Of a stretch of 64,000 bases of DNA, positions 45,861 through 54,071 are shown in pieces. The notes under the pieces were generated by a model, which was not told the DNA's origin, ran no database searches, and saw only the letters and a list, made by a program, of their open reading frames with translations. Both the position numbers and the translations under genes were made by a program. Numbering within the stretch: the first letter of the stretch is position 1; every line of letters starts with the position of its first letter. The DNA is from JBDTDV01 sp039922875 (GTDB lineage: Bacteria; Actinomycetota; Actinomycetes; Actinomycetales; Microbacteriaceae): NCBI GenBank assembly GCA_039922875.1, contig JBDTDV010000061.1:1-64000 (forward strand), written 5' to 3'.

Positions 45861-46625
45861 CTAGTCTTCTTCGGCTTGAAGCTCGGCCTGGACCTCGGCG
45901 GAGAGATCGATGTTGGTGTACACATTCTGCACGTCGTCGTTGTCTTCGAGCGCGTCAATCAGCCGGAACACCTTGCGCGCGGTTTCGGCGTCCGCCTCGA
46001 CCTGCAGGCTGGGCACGAATTCGATATCCGCGGAGTCGTAGTCGATACCGGCATCTTGCAGCGCGGTGCGGGTGGCCACCAGCGCCGACGGGTCGGTGAT
46101 CACTTCGAAGCTGTCGCCGCGGTCGGTGACTTCTTCCGCTCCGGCATCGAGCACGGCCAGGAGGATGTCGTCTTCGGTCACTCCCCCGCCCTGCGGCACC
46201 ACCACGATGCCCTTGCGGTGGAAGTTGTACGCTACGCTGCCCGGGTCGCCCATGGTTCCACCGTTGCGGGTCATCACGGTGCGCACGTCCGCGGCGGCTC
46301 GGTTGCGGTTGTCGGTCAGACACTCGATCAGCATCGCCACGCCGTGCGGTCCGTAGCCTTCGTACACGATCGTCTGGTAGTCCACCACCTCACCGGTGAG
46401 GCCGGCGCCGCGCTTTACGGCGCGGTCGATGTTGTCGTTAGGCACCGAGGTCTTCTTCGCCTTTTGAATGGCGTCGACGAGCGTCGGGTTGCCCGAGAGG
46501 TCAGCTCCGCCGATTTTGGCTGCGACCTCGATGTTCTTGATCAGCTTTGCGAACGACTTCGCCCGGCGACCGTCGATGACCGCCTTCTTGTGCTTGGTCG
46601 TTGCCCATTTGGAATGCCCGGACAT
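45861..46625 (-). CDS. yebC: YebC/PmpR family regulatory protein
   Basis: A 254-residue YebC-family protein: MSGHSKWATTKHKKAVIDGR, ADLSGNPTLVDAIQKAKKTS, the central TRNGGTMGDPGSVAYNFHRK and acidic DALEDNDDVQNVYTN mark all three domains. Members act as transcription regulators or, as shown recently for some, as ribosome-associated factors that relieve stalling. Its place next to ruvC is conserved in many phyla. ATG at 46625 preceded by GGGAG. Confidence 0.96.
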   Translation of the reverse strand: MSGHSKWATTKHKKAVIDGRRAKSFAKLIKNIEVAAKIGGADLSGNPTLVDAIQKAKKTSVPNDNIDRAVKRGAGLTGEVVDYQTIVYEGYGPHGVAMLIECLTDNRNRAAADVRTVMTRNGGTMGDPGSVAYNFHRKGIVVVPQGGGVTEDDILLAVLDAGAEEVTDRGDSFEVITDPSALVATRTALQDAGIDYDSADIEFVPSLQVEADAETARKVFRLIDALEDNDDVQNVYTNIDLSAEVQAELQAEED

Positions 46626-46712
46626 GTCTCTCCCGTGTGGTTACCGCCCGACGCCGGATCCCCCGGCTAGGCATTGTGTGCCCAGCCATTCTAGATCAGC
46701 GGGGCAGAATGG

Positions 46713-47381
46713 CTAAGAACCCGAGCGGGTCCTCCCGGACTGCTCTTGGCCGGGTCGGGTGCTATCGCAGCCAACACCGCCGAACCCGACAGCGCGGACT
46801 CGCTCCAGGAAGTAGCCGTGCATCCGGTGGTCGTCGGTCATCTCCGGATGGAACGATGTGCCGATCACGTTGCCCTGCTCGACGGCAACGACCCTCCCGT
46901 CGTCGAGCGTCGCCAGCGCCTTGGCTCGCGCACCGAGGGTCTCGACCACCGGAGCCCGGATGAAGACCGCATGCAACGGTGGCTCGCCAATTTCCGCGAT
47001 CTCCAGGTCCGTCTCGAAGGAGGCGATCTGCGAGCCGAACGCGTTGCGGCGTACCGCGATATCAAGCCCGCCGATGCTCTGCTGGCCTTCGATGGCATCC
47101 AGGATGCTGTCGGCCAACATAATCAGACCGGCGCAGGTCCCGTACACCGGGAGCCCGGCCGCGATGGCCTGCTTCAGCGGCTCGGCTAGGCCGAAGCTCC
47201 GGGAAAGCTTGTCCATCACGCTGGATTCGCCGCCGGGGATCACCAGTCCGGCGACCTCGGCGAGTTCTGCCGGTCGGCGTACGGCCACAGCATCCGCGCC
47301 GAGCCCGCGCAGCACGCTCAGGTGTTCGCGATAGTCGCCCTGCAGGGCGAGGACTCCGACCGGCCGGATGCTACCAGCCAC
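46713..47381 (-). CDS. pdxT: Pyridoxal 5'-phosphate synthase glutaminase subunit
   Basis: PdxT hydrolyses glutamine and passes ammonia to PdxS. The 222 residues contain the oxyanion motif PGGESSVMDKL, the nucleophile Cys in YGTCAGLIMLA, and the His-Glu of TSFHPEMTDDH. The start is a GTG at 47381 that overlaps the pdxS end by 11 bases. The last 20 residues (GGVGCDSTRPGQEQSGRTRS) are not part of the family core. Confidence 0.96.
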   Translation of the reverse strand: MAGSIRPVGVLALQGDYREHLSVLRGLGADAVAVRRPAELAEVAGLVIPGGESSVMDKLSRSFGLAEPLKQAIAAGLPVYGTCAGLIMLADSILDAIEGQQSIGGLDIAVRRNAFGSQIASFETDLEIAEIGEPPLHAVFIRAPVVETLGARAKALATLDDGRVVAVEQGNVIGTSFHPEMTDDHRMHGYFLERVRAVGFGGVGCDSTRPGQEQSGRTRSGS

Positions 47382-48312
47382 GTTCGGCTAGGCGGTGCGG
47401 CGCGGCAAGGTCGGCCACGTTGATCCCGACCATCGCCTCGCCAAGCCCGCGGGAGACCTCGGCGATCATCTTGGGGTCATCGAAGAAGGTGGTCGCTTTC
47501 ACGATCGCGGCCGCGCGCTTGGCGGGATCGCCTGACTTGAAGATTCCGGAGCCGACGAAGACGCCGTCCGCACCGAGCTGTACCATCATCGCCGCATCGG
47601 CTGGGGTGGCGATGCCACCGGCGGTGAACAGCACAACAGGCAGCGTGCCGGTCCGGGCGACCTCGGCGACGAGATCGTACGGTGCCTGCAGTTCCTTTGC
47701 CGCGACATACAACTCGTCGGTGTTCATCGCCTTCAGGCCCGCGATCTGGGACTTGATCTTGCGAATGTGCTTGGTGGCCTCGGAGACGTCGCCGGTTCCG
47801 GCCTCGCCCTTGGAGCGGATCATCGCGGCACCCTCATTGATCCGGCGTAGCGCCTCACCGAGGTTGGTGGCGCCGCAGACGAAGGGGACGGTGAACTTCC
47901 ACTTGTCGATGTGGTTCGAATAGTCGGCGGGGCTGAGTACCTCTGACTCGTCGATGTAATCGACATCCAGTGCTTCGAGAATTTGGGCCTCCACGAAGTG
48001 GCCGATCCGGGCCTTGGCCATCACCGGGATCGACACCGCGGAAATGATCCCGTCAATAAGGTCCGGGTCGCTCATCCTCGCCACGCCGCCTTGGGAGCGA
48101 ATGTCGGCCGGGACGCGCTCCAGCGCCATCACCGCCACCGCGCCGGCGTCCTCGGCGATGCGCGCCTGGTCAGCGGTCACGACGTCCATGATGACGCCGC
48201 CCTTCAACATCTCGGCCAGCCCGCGCTTGACTCGGCTGGAACCGACCTGCGTGGTGTCGGATGGGGTGGTCGACTTCGCGTCGATGGTATCGGTGGACGT
48301 GCTCTGGCTCAT
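47371..48312 (-). CDS. pdxS: Pyridoxal 5'-phosphate synthase lyase subunit
   Basis: PdxS forms vitamin B6 from a pentose phosphate, a triose phosphate and ammonia. The 313-residue barrel has the conserved VKRGLAEMLKGGVIMDVVTA, the lysines in PVMAKARIGHFVEAQIL and IRSKGEAGTGDVSEATKHIR, and GGIATPADAAMMVQLGADGV. A 20-residue Ser/Thr-rich N-terminus precedes the core. With pdxT it forms the complete deoxyxylulose-independent B6 pathway. Confidence 0.98.
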   Translation of the reverse strand: MSQSTSTDTIDAKSTTPSDTTQVGSSRVKRGLAEMLKGGVIMDVVTADQARIAEDAGAVAVMALERVPADIRSQGGVARMSDPDLIDGIISAVSIPVMAKARIGHFVEAQILEALDVDYIDESEVLSPADYSNHIDKWKFTVPFVCGATNLGEALRRINEGAAMIRSKGEAGTGDVSEATKHIRKIKSQIAGLKAMNTDELYVAAKELQAPYDLVAEVARTGTLPVVLFTAGGIATPADAAMMVQLGADGVFVGSGIFKSGDPAKRAAAIVKATTFFDDPKMIAEVSRGLGEAMVGINVADLAAPHRLAERGW

Positions 48313-48321
48313 GGCTCAATA

Positions 48322-48912
48322 CTACTCGTGGTCGCTGGTCGGCCAGGCCGCCGCCAGGTTTGCTCTGACATCGCCTAAAAGCTGCGGCAACGCCTTGGTT
48401 TTGGCAATGATCGGGAAGAAATTCGCGTCCTGTGCCCAGCGCGGCACGATGTGCTGATGCAGGTGTTCGGCGATTCCGGCTCCGGCGACACGGCCCTGGT
48501 TCATGCCGATGTTGAAGCCGTCGTTGTGCGACACCGACCGGATGACGCGCATCGCGGTCTGGGTCAGAGTGGCGATTTCCTGGGATTCTTCGGCTGTCGC
48601 CTCGTCGTACATGGCTACATGCCGGTACGGGCATACGAGCAGGTGGCCGCTGTTGTACGGGAACAGGTTCAGCAGCACGAACACGTGGGTTCCGCGGGCC
48701 ACGATCAGCGCTTCCTCATCACTGAGTGACGGGGCGACGCAGAATGGGCAGGCGTCCGTGCCCGAGTCCTGTCCGTTCTGGATGTATACCATGCGGTGCG
48801 GCGTCCACAGCCGCTGAAACGCGTCGGGCACCGCGGCCATCGTGGTGGAATTCTGCATCTCGACCCCGGCCAGATCGGCCTGGCCGAAGTCGTACGGTGC
48901 GGACTCGGTCAC
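48322..48912 (-). CDS. HIT-domain nucleotide phosphorylase/hydrolase
   Basis: A 196-residue histidine-triad protein. The catalytic triad motif HLHQHIVPRW lies around residue 149, preceded by LLNLFPYNSGHLLVCPYRHV. Two cysteines (ACPFC) near the N-terminus may bind zinc, as in AP4A phosphorylase-like members. In actinobacteria such proteins (Rv2613c type) are AP4A phosphorylases and lie between thrS and the phosphatidylinositol genes or pdxS, so diadenosine tetraphosphate is the likely substrate. GTG at 48912 overlaps the thrS stop (GTGA), fitting removal of AP4A made by ThrRS. Confidence 0.9.
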   Translation of the reverse strand: MTESAPYDFGQADLAGVEMQNSTTMAAVPDAFQRLWTPHRMVYIQNGQDSGTDACPFCVAPSLSDEEALIVARGTHVFVLLNLFPYNSGHLLVCPYRHVAMYDEATAEESQEIATLTQTAMRVIRSVSHNDGFNIGMNQGRVAGAGIAEHLHQHIVPRWAQDANFFPIIAKTKALPQLLGDVRANLAAAWPTSDHE

Positions 48913-51005
48913 GAGTTGCGCGCCGCGGTAAGAGTGGCCGCGTCAGTCGGGGCCGGCGCACCCGGCGTGATCGGCGCATCGTTCGTCACGGGCGCTGGCG
49001 AGAACTGCTCGCGGGTGGTCACCTGGGCACGGGAGGCGATCACTGCGGTGATCCGCTGGATTGCTTCCTGCACCGGCACCCCGTTCTCCTGGCTGCCGTC
49101 ACGGAATCGGAAGCTCACCGTACCGGCGGCTCGATCCTCTTCGCCCACAATCAACTGGAACGGGACCTTGGCCTTGGTGTGGGTGCGGATCTTCTTCTGC
49201 ATCCGGTCGTCGGAGCGGTCCACATCGGCCCGGACCCCGGCCGCCTTCAGCTGCGCCACCACGTCGTCCAGGTAGCTGACATATTCGTCGGCGATCGGGA
49301 TGCCGACCACCTGCACCGGGGCCAGCCAGACCGGGAAGGCGCCGGCGTAGTGCTCCAGCAGCACGGCGAAGAACCGCTCGACCGAGCCGAACAACGCGCG
49401 GTGGATCATCACGGTGCGCTGCCGGCTGCCGTCCGCCGCCGTGTATTCCAGGCCGAAACGCTCCGGAAGGTTGAAGTCGAGCTGGATGGTGGACAACTGC
49501 CAGGTGCGGCCGATCGCGTCCCTGGCCTGCACGGAGATCTTCGGGCCGTAGAACGCCGCCCCACCCGGGTCGTCGACCAGGTCGAGGCCGGATGCCGCGG
49601 CGACTTCGGCCAGGGTTTCGGTCGCTTCCTGCCACGCGGCGTCCGTGCCGACGTACTTGTCTTCGTTGCGAGTGGAGAGTTCCAGGTAAAAGTCGGTGAG
49701 CCCGTAATCCTTGAGCAACTGCAGCACGAAGTTGAGCAGGCTGGTGAGCTCGGCCCGCATGTTCTCTTTGGTGGTGAAAATGTGCGCATCGTCCTGGGTC
49801 ATCCCACGCACCCGGGTCAGCCCGTGCACGACACCGGATTTCTCGTACCGGTAGACCGAGCCGAACTCGAACATCCGCAGCGGAAGGTCGCGGTAGCTGC
49901 GCCCGCTGGAGCGGTAGATCAGAATGTGGAACGGGCAGTTCATCGGCTTGAGGTAGTAGTCAGCGCCCTGACGGGTGACGTGGCCGTCGGCATCGGTGAC
50001 CTCGTCGAGATGCATCGGCGGGAACATCCCGTCCGCGTACCAGTCCAGGTGCCCGGATGTCTCGAACAGGTTCGACTTGGTGATGTGCGGCGAATAGACG
50101 AAGTCGTATCCGGCCGCGGTGTGCCGCTGCCTGGAGTAGTTCTCCATCTCCTGCCGGATGATGCCACCCTTGGGATGGAACACGGGCAGGCCGGAGCCGA
50201 TCTCCTCCGGGAAACTGAACAGGTCCATCTCTGCGCCCAGTTTGCGGTGGTCTCGCTTGGCCGCCTCTTCCTGGCGTGCTTGATAGCCGCGGAGCTCCTC
50301 CTTGGTGGGCCACGCGGTGCCGTAAATGCGCTGCAGCTGTGGGTTCTTCTCCGAACCGCGCCAGTAGGCCGCGGCGACTCGGGTCAGCGCGAAGCCGTTG
50401 CCGATCATCCTGGTGTTGGGCAGGTGTGGCCCGCGGCAGAGGTCCTTCCAGAGGGTTTCGCCGGTTTTGGGGTCGACGTTGTCGTACATGGTCAGTTCGG
50501 TGCCGCCGACCTCGACGTTCTCGTTGCTGTCGGTCGCTTCGGTGGCCGAGACGCTCGAGGCCTCGGTCGCAGGGCCCGCCGACACCCCCTTCAGCCCGAT
50601 CAGTTCCAGCTTGTATGGCTGGTCTGCCAGCTCTGCCCGGGCCTGGCTATCGGATACCGTCCGGCGCACGAAGCGCTGCCCCTGCCGCACGATCTTGGCC
50701 ATCGCTTTATCCAGGGCCTTCAGATCCTCCGGGGTGAACGGCTCGGCGACGTCGAAATCGTAGTAGAAGCCGTCTGTGATGGGCGGCCCGATGCCCAGGT
50801 GTGCTTCGGGATTGATCGACTGCACCGCCTGAGCCAACACGTGCGCGGTGGAGTGCCGCAGGATCCGCAGGCCGTCCGGCGAGTCGAGCAGAACCGGTTC
50901 GACGGTGTCGGTCGTCGTAACCCGTGCGGCCAGATCCTTGAGCTCACCATTGACGCGCATCGCGACAACATTCCGGTCTGTGAATAGCTCGAAGCCGTCA
51001 GCCAC
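48909..51005 (-). CDS. thrS: Threonyl-tRNA synthetase
   Basis: ThrRS charges tRNA-Thr. The 698 residues comprise a TGS domain, an editing domain with HSTAHVLAQAV and CRGPHLPNT, a class II core with PMNCPFHILIY (zinc Cys) and MTQDDAHIF, and an anticodon-binding domain. Two low-complexity segments are unusual: VSAGPATEASSVSATEAT in the editing domain and a C-terminal tail rich in Ala/Pro/Thr. I choose the GTG at 51005, spaced nine bases from AGGGAG; the ATG at 51035 would put the start almost on the predicted transcription start. Confidence 0.95.
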   Translation of the reverse strand: MADGFELFTDRNVVAMRVNGELKDLAARVTTTDTVEPVLLDSPDGLRILRHSTAHVLAQAVQSINPEAHLGIGPPITDGFYYDFDVAEPFTPEDLKALDKAMAKIVRQGQRFVRRTVSDSQARAELADQPYKLELIGLKGVSAGPATEASSVSATEATDSNENVEVGGTELTMYDNVDPKTGETLWKDLCRGPHLPNTRMIGNGFALTRVAAAYWRGSEKNPQLQRIYGTAWPTKEELRGYQARQEEAAKRDHRKLGAEMDLFSFPEEIGSGLPVFHPKGGIIRQEMENYSRQRHTAAGYDFVYSPHITKSNLFETSGHLDWYADGMFPPMHLDEVTDADGHVTRQGADYYLKPMNCPFHILIYRSSGRSYRDLPLRMFEFGSVYRYEKSGVVHGLTRVRGMTQDDAHIFTTKENMRAELTSLLNFVLQLLKDYGLTDFYLELSTRNEDKYVGTDAAWQEATETLAEVAAASGLDLVDDPGGAAFYGPKISVQARDAIGRTWQLSTIQLDFNLPERFGLEYTAADGSRQRTVMIHRALFGSVERFFAVLLEHYAGAFPVWLAPVQVVGIPIADEYVSYLDDVVAQLKAAGVRADVDRSDDRMQKKIRTHTKAKVPFQLIVGEEDRAAGTVSFRFRDGSQENGVPVQEAIQRITAVIASRAQVTTREQFSPAPVTNDAPITPGAPAPTDAATLTAARNS

Positions 51006-51038
51006 CTGGTAATACTCCCTGTTCGTTCGGACCATACA

Positions 51039-51044
51039 ACTTTA
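51039..51044 (-). promoter_or_regulatory. Putative -10 element of thrS
   Basis: TAAAGT on the minus strand fits the actinobacterial -10 pattern (TANNNT). It would place the transcription start some 25 bases before the GTG at 51005, with AGGGAG in between. No convincing -35 is visible. There is no T-box-like leader. Confidence 0.35.
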
Positions 51045-51186
51045 CTGCCCAGCCGAGACGACACGTGACTCTGGCCACGAGGCCGGGACCACAGCGCGGG
51101 GCCGGGGGCTCGAGGGCACGGGTCGCGCTTCGCGATATGGGAGCGGCAGGTGCCGACGATACCGGCGGGCGATCAGGGAGTTGTTG

Positions 51187-51258
51187 TGGGCGATACTGGG
51201 ATCGAACCAGTGACCTCTTCCGTGTCAGGGAAGCGCGCTACCGCTGCGCCAATCGCCC
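51187..51258 (-). tRNA. tRNA-Val (GAC)
   Basis: Acceptor arms GGGCGAT/ATCGCCC, anticodon stem CTTCC/GGAAG with loop CTGACAC (anticodon GAC), and T-loop GGTTCGATCCC all pair. 72 bases with discriminator A; no encoded CCA. Last gene of a Gly-Cys-Val tRNA group. Confidence 0.95.
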
Positions 51259-51279
51259 TTCCCTTGCCTTCCGGCAGGG

Positions 51280-51353
51280 TGGAGGTGGATACGGGATTCG
51301 AACCCGTGTATACGGCTTTGCAGGCCGCTGCCTCGCCTCTCGGCCAATCCACC
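51280..51353 (-). tRNA. tRNA-Cys (GCA)
   Basis: Acceptor arms GGTGGAT/ATCCACC, anticodon stem GCGGC/GCCGT with loop CTGCAAA (anticodon GCA), discriminator U73, and an encoded CCA at 51282-51280. U73 is the identity base for cysteine. Confidence 0.95.
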
Positions 51354-51410
51354 GTTCGGGGTCCTTCACCAGATTGAGACGAGTCCAGCCTGTCGACCGG
51401 ACCCTACTCG

Positions 51411-51482
51411 AGCGGATGACGAGATTCGAACTCGCGACCCTCACCTTGGCAAGGTGATGCGCTACCACTGCGCCACATCCGC
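51411..51482 (-). tRNA. tRNA-Gly (GCC)
   Basis: Acceptor arms GCGGATG/CATCCGC, anticodon stem TCACC/GGTGA with loop TTGCCAA (anticodon GCC), T-arm GAGTTCGAATCTC, discriminator U. No encoded CCA. First tRNA of the minus-strand group. Confidence 0.95.
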
Positions 51483-51508
51483 ACTGACGCATTTCTGCGT
51501 GCGTTGAG

Positions 51509-51538
51509 ACTCTAGTCGATTGAGCGCCCCATACTCAA
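51509..51538 (-). promoter_or_regulatory. Putative promoter of the Gly-Cys-Val tRNA group
   Basis: On the minus strand TTGAGT (51538-51533) and TAGAGT (51514-51509) are 18 bases apart, a good match to a sigma-A type promoter, about 27 bases before tRNA-Gly. The rest of the 204-base stretch 51483-51686 between divergent tRNAs holds no gene that I can see. Confidence 0.5.
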
Positions 51539-51657
51539 ACCGGATGTCGCGTGTCCGGCGAACCCGCGGCATCCGCTGGCCGGTGCGGACCGGAGCGTGG
51601 GACCGAGCGTGTGCCGGATGTGCGGGACCCCGCTAACCTCGACTAGGATCGAGTCTC

Positions 51658-51680
51658 GCGACCGCAGGAATTCCGGTCGC
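51658..51680 (+). other. Inverted repeat just upstream of tRNA-Val (CAC)
   Basis: GCGACCG (51658-51664) and CGGTCGC (51674-51680) form a perfect 7-bp stem with a nine-base loop, ending six bases before the tRNA. It could shape the 5' leader for RNase P or terminate an opposing transcript. Function not known. Confidence 0.45.
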
Positions 51681-51686
51681 GTTCGA

Positions 51687-51762
51687 GGGCGATTGGCGCA
51701 GTTGGTAGCGCGCTTCCTTCACACGGAAGAGGTCATCGGTTCAAGTCCGGTATCGCCCACCA
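51687..51762 (+). tRNA. tRNA-Val (CAC)
   Basis: Acceptor arms GGGCGAT/ATCGCCC, anticodon stem CTTCC/GGAAG with loop TTCACAC (anticodon CAC), T-arm CGGTTCAAGTCCG, discriminator A and encoded CCA (51760-51762). Its first 30 bases are nearly the same as those of tRNA-Val(GAC) in inverted orientation 430 bases away. Confidence 0.95.
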
Positions 51763-51870
51763 CCTCAGGTTCTTCCGGCTCGATCGGCCGGCTGGCGAAT
51801 GTTCCCGCCCCCCTTGATTCTGCTTGCGTGTGGGGGTTGCATGGGCGTTATCGGCCAGGGAAGGAACACG

Positions 51871-54048
51871 ATGACCAACCCAACTCAGTCTCAGCCGGGC
51901 AGGTCCGCATCCGACGCGCTCGGCGATATCGACGACATGGATGAGATCGACGACATGGATGATATCGACGACATGGATATTGACGCGGTGCGCGAGCTTG
52001 CCGCCCAGTTGCGGGTGGACTCCATCCGCGCCACTTCCGGCCCGTCGTCCGGGCACGTCACCTCGAGCCTTTCCGCGGCAGACCTTCTCGCGGTGCTGCT
52101 TTCCCGGCACCTGCGCTATGACTGGAGCAACCCGCAACGCCCGGACAATGACCATCTCATCTTCTCCAAGGGCCACGCGTCGCCGCTGCTCTACTCGGTA
52201 TTCAAGGCCGCCGGAGTGGTCTCCGACGAGGAGCTCGTCACCACCTACCGTCGGTTCGGCGCGCGGCTGCAGGGCCATCCCACTCCCGTGTTGCCCTGGG
52301 TGGACGTTGCGACCGGGTCCCTCGGCCAGGGGCTGCCGATCGGGGTCGGAATCGCCTGGGCTGGAAAGCGTCTGGACTCGGCGCCGTATCACGTCTGGGT
52401 GCTCTGCGGCGACAGTGAGACCGCCGAGGGTTCGGTATGGGAGGCGTTCGACAAAGCCGGCAGCAACACCCTGTCGAACCTGACCGTGATCATCGACGTC
52501 AACCGGCTCGGCCAGCGCGGCCCGACCGAACTTCAGTGGGATCTGAACAGCTACCGGCGCCGCGTCGAAGCCTTCGGATGTGCCGCGATCGAGGTCGACG
52601 GACACGATCTGACCGCTATCGATGAGGCGTTCGAGGCCGCCCGCACCAATGGCCGGCCCACGGTGATCCTGGCCAAGACGATCAAAGGCAAGGGTGTACC
52701 GGAGATCGAGGACCAGAACGGCTGGCACGGCAAGGCGCTTCCGCAGGACATGGCAGACGCCGCAATCTCCGCACTCGGCGGGGTACGGAACGCCGTCGTG
52801 CGCGGAGCACTGCCGGAGGCGCTGGGCTTGATGCAGGAGGAACCGGCGGAAGCTGGTAGGCCTGGTGCCGCATCGGGAGCCGCTGTGGGATCGGGAGCCA
52901 CTGTGGGATCGGGAGCCACTGTGGGATCGGGAGCCACTGTGGGATCGGGAGCCACTGCGGGATCGGATGCTGCCGCGGGATCGGGAGCCACTGCGGGATC
53001 GGATGCTGCCGCGGGATCGGATGCTGCTGTGGGATCGGGAGCTGCCGCGGGATCGGGAGCTGCCGCGGGATCGGATGCCGCAATCACGGTTTCCTTGCCC
53101 CGGTACCAGCTCGGCGACAAGGTCGCGACCCGGAAAGCCTACGGCGCTGCGCTGAAGGCGGTCGGCATCCACCCCGACGTCGTCGCGATGGACGGCGAGG
53201 TCAGCAACTCGACCTACGCCAACGAATTCGCCAAGGAGTATCCAGAACGGTTCTTCGAGATGTACATCGCCGAACAGCAGTTGATTGCAACGGCGGTGGC
53301 GATGTCGGTGCGTGGCTACCGGCCGTTCGCGTCGACCTTTGCCGCGTTCGTTTCCCGCGCCTACGATTTCATCAGGATGGCCGCGATCTCCGAGGCCGAC
53401 ATCCGGCTCTGCGGCTCGCACGCCGGAGTGGAGATCGGCGAAGACGGGCCGTCGCAGATGGCGCTGGAGGATATCGCGGCGATGCGCGCCATTTTCGGAT
53501 CGACGGTGCTCTACCCGGCCGACGCGAACAGCTGCGCGCAGCTGGTCGACCAGATGGTGAACCAGCGTGGCATCGTGTACTTGCGAACCACCCGCGGCGC
53601 CTACCCGGTGCTGTACGGACCGGACGAGAAGTTCCCGATCGGCGGCAGCAAGACACCGCGCCGAAGCGACCACGATGACGTCACCCTCCTCGGCGCCGGC
53701 GTCACCCTGCACTCCTGCCTGGCCGCCGCCGAGCAGCTCGAACGCGACGGCATCACCGCGCGCGTCATTGATCTGTACTCCGTCAAACCGATCGATGTAG
53801 AAACGCTGATCGAGGCGGCCGACGCGACTCACGGGCGCCTGGTGGTGGTGGAAGACCACCGGGCACAGGGCGGTATCGGCTCCGCAGTTCTTGAGGCGCT
53901 GTCATCGAGAACCTCGCCTCCGACCGTGGCCATGCTCGCGGTTGAGGGCATGCCAGGTTCCGGGACCGGGCAGGAGTTGATGGATGCCGCCGGCATCGGC
54001 ACCAAAGACATCGTCGCCGCCGCGCATGAACTGGTGGGCCTGCGCTGA
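51871..54048 (+). CDS. tkt: Transketolase with repetitive interdomain linker
   Basis: Transketolase moves two-carbon units between sugar phosphates using thiamine diphosphate. The PP domain (about residues 40-315) has FSKGHASPLLYSVFKAAG, VATGSLGQGLPIGVGIA and CGDSETAEGSVWEAFDKAG. The Pyr domain begins near residue 412 with LGDKVATRKAYGAAL and includes MYIAEQQLIATAVAMSVRG; the C-terminal domain follows. The type resembles the short, human-like transketolases. Between PP and Pyr lies a linker of about 75 residues built of G-S-G-A-T-V-like hexapeptides, and the N-terminus has three I-D-D-M-D-x repeats. ATG at 51871 preceded by AAGGA (725 residues). An apparent minus-strand frame across it is a shadow. 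Confidence 0.93.
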   Translation: MTNPTQSQPGRSASDALGDIDDMDEIDDMDDIDDMDIDAVRELAAQLRVDSIRATSGPSSGHVTSSLSAADLLAVLLSRHLRYDWSNPQRPDNDHLIFSKGHASPLLYSVFKAAGVVSDEELVTTYRRFGARLQGHPTPVLPWVDVATGSLGQGLPIGVGIAWAGKRLDSAPYHVWVLCGDSETAEGSVWEAFDKAGSNTLSNLTVIIDVNRLGQRGPTELQWDLNSYRRRVEAFGCAAIEVDGHDLTAIDEAFEAARTNGRPTVILAKTIKGKGVPEIEDQNGWHGKALPQDMADAAISALGGVRNAVVRGALPEALGLMQEEPAEAGRPGAASGAAVGSGATVGSGATVGSGATVGSGATAGSDAAAGSGATAGSDAAAGSDAAVGSGAAAGSGAAAGSDAAITVSLPRYQLGDKVATRKAYGAALKAVGIHPDVVAMDGEVSNSTYANEFAKEYPERFFEMYIAEQQLIATAVAMSVRGYRPFASTFAAFVSRAYDFIRMAAISEADIRLCGSHAGVEIGEDGPSQMALEDIAAMRAIFGSTVLYPADANSCAQLVDQMVNQRGIVYLRTTRGAYPVLYGPDEKFPIGGSKTPRRSDHDDVTLLGAGVTLHSCLAAAEQLERDGITARVIDLYSVKPIDVETLIEAADATHGRLVVVEDHRAQGGIGSAVLEALSSRTSPPTVAMLAVEGMPGSGTGQELMDAAGIGTKDIVAAAHELVGLR
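51925..51978 (+). repeat. Tandem repeat, 3 x 18 nt, in frame in the tkt 5' end
   Basis: Units GAKATCGACGACATGGAT at 51925-51942, 51943-51960 and 51961-51978 encode (D/E)-I-D-D-M-D three times, giving an acidic N-terminal segment ahead of the transketolase core. Confidence 0.95.
52873..53082 (+). repeat. Tandem repeat, 11.7 x 18 nt, in frame in the tkt linker
   Basis: Eleven full 18-base units (start 52873, last full unit ends 53070) and a 12-base remnant. Two main variants alternate: TCGGGAGCCACTGYGGGA and TCGGATGCTGCYGCGGGA. They encode S-[GD]-A-[AT]-[VA]-G. The mix of identical and variant neighbours shows repeated expansion and homogenisation. Confidence 0.97.
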
Positions 54049-54071
54049 TCGCGACGCCGACGCGCCGGCCG

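Noticed and set aside
51036..51186. T-box or other riboswitch before thrS, and likewise before alaS
   Set aside because: No T-box sequence or specifier stem is visible. In actinobacteria T-boxes are mostly limited to ileS.
51187..51870. Integrated element using a tRNA as attachment site
   Set aside because: I see no integrase, no duplicated tRNA 3' end and no change in base composition beside the tRNA genes.
51733..53859. 708-codon minus-strand frame over the transketolase gene
   Set aside because: Shadow of tkt. The repeat array keeps this frame open too, which explains its length.
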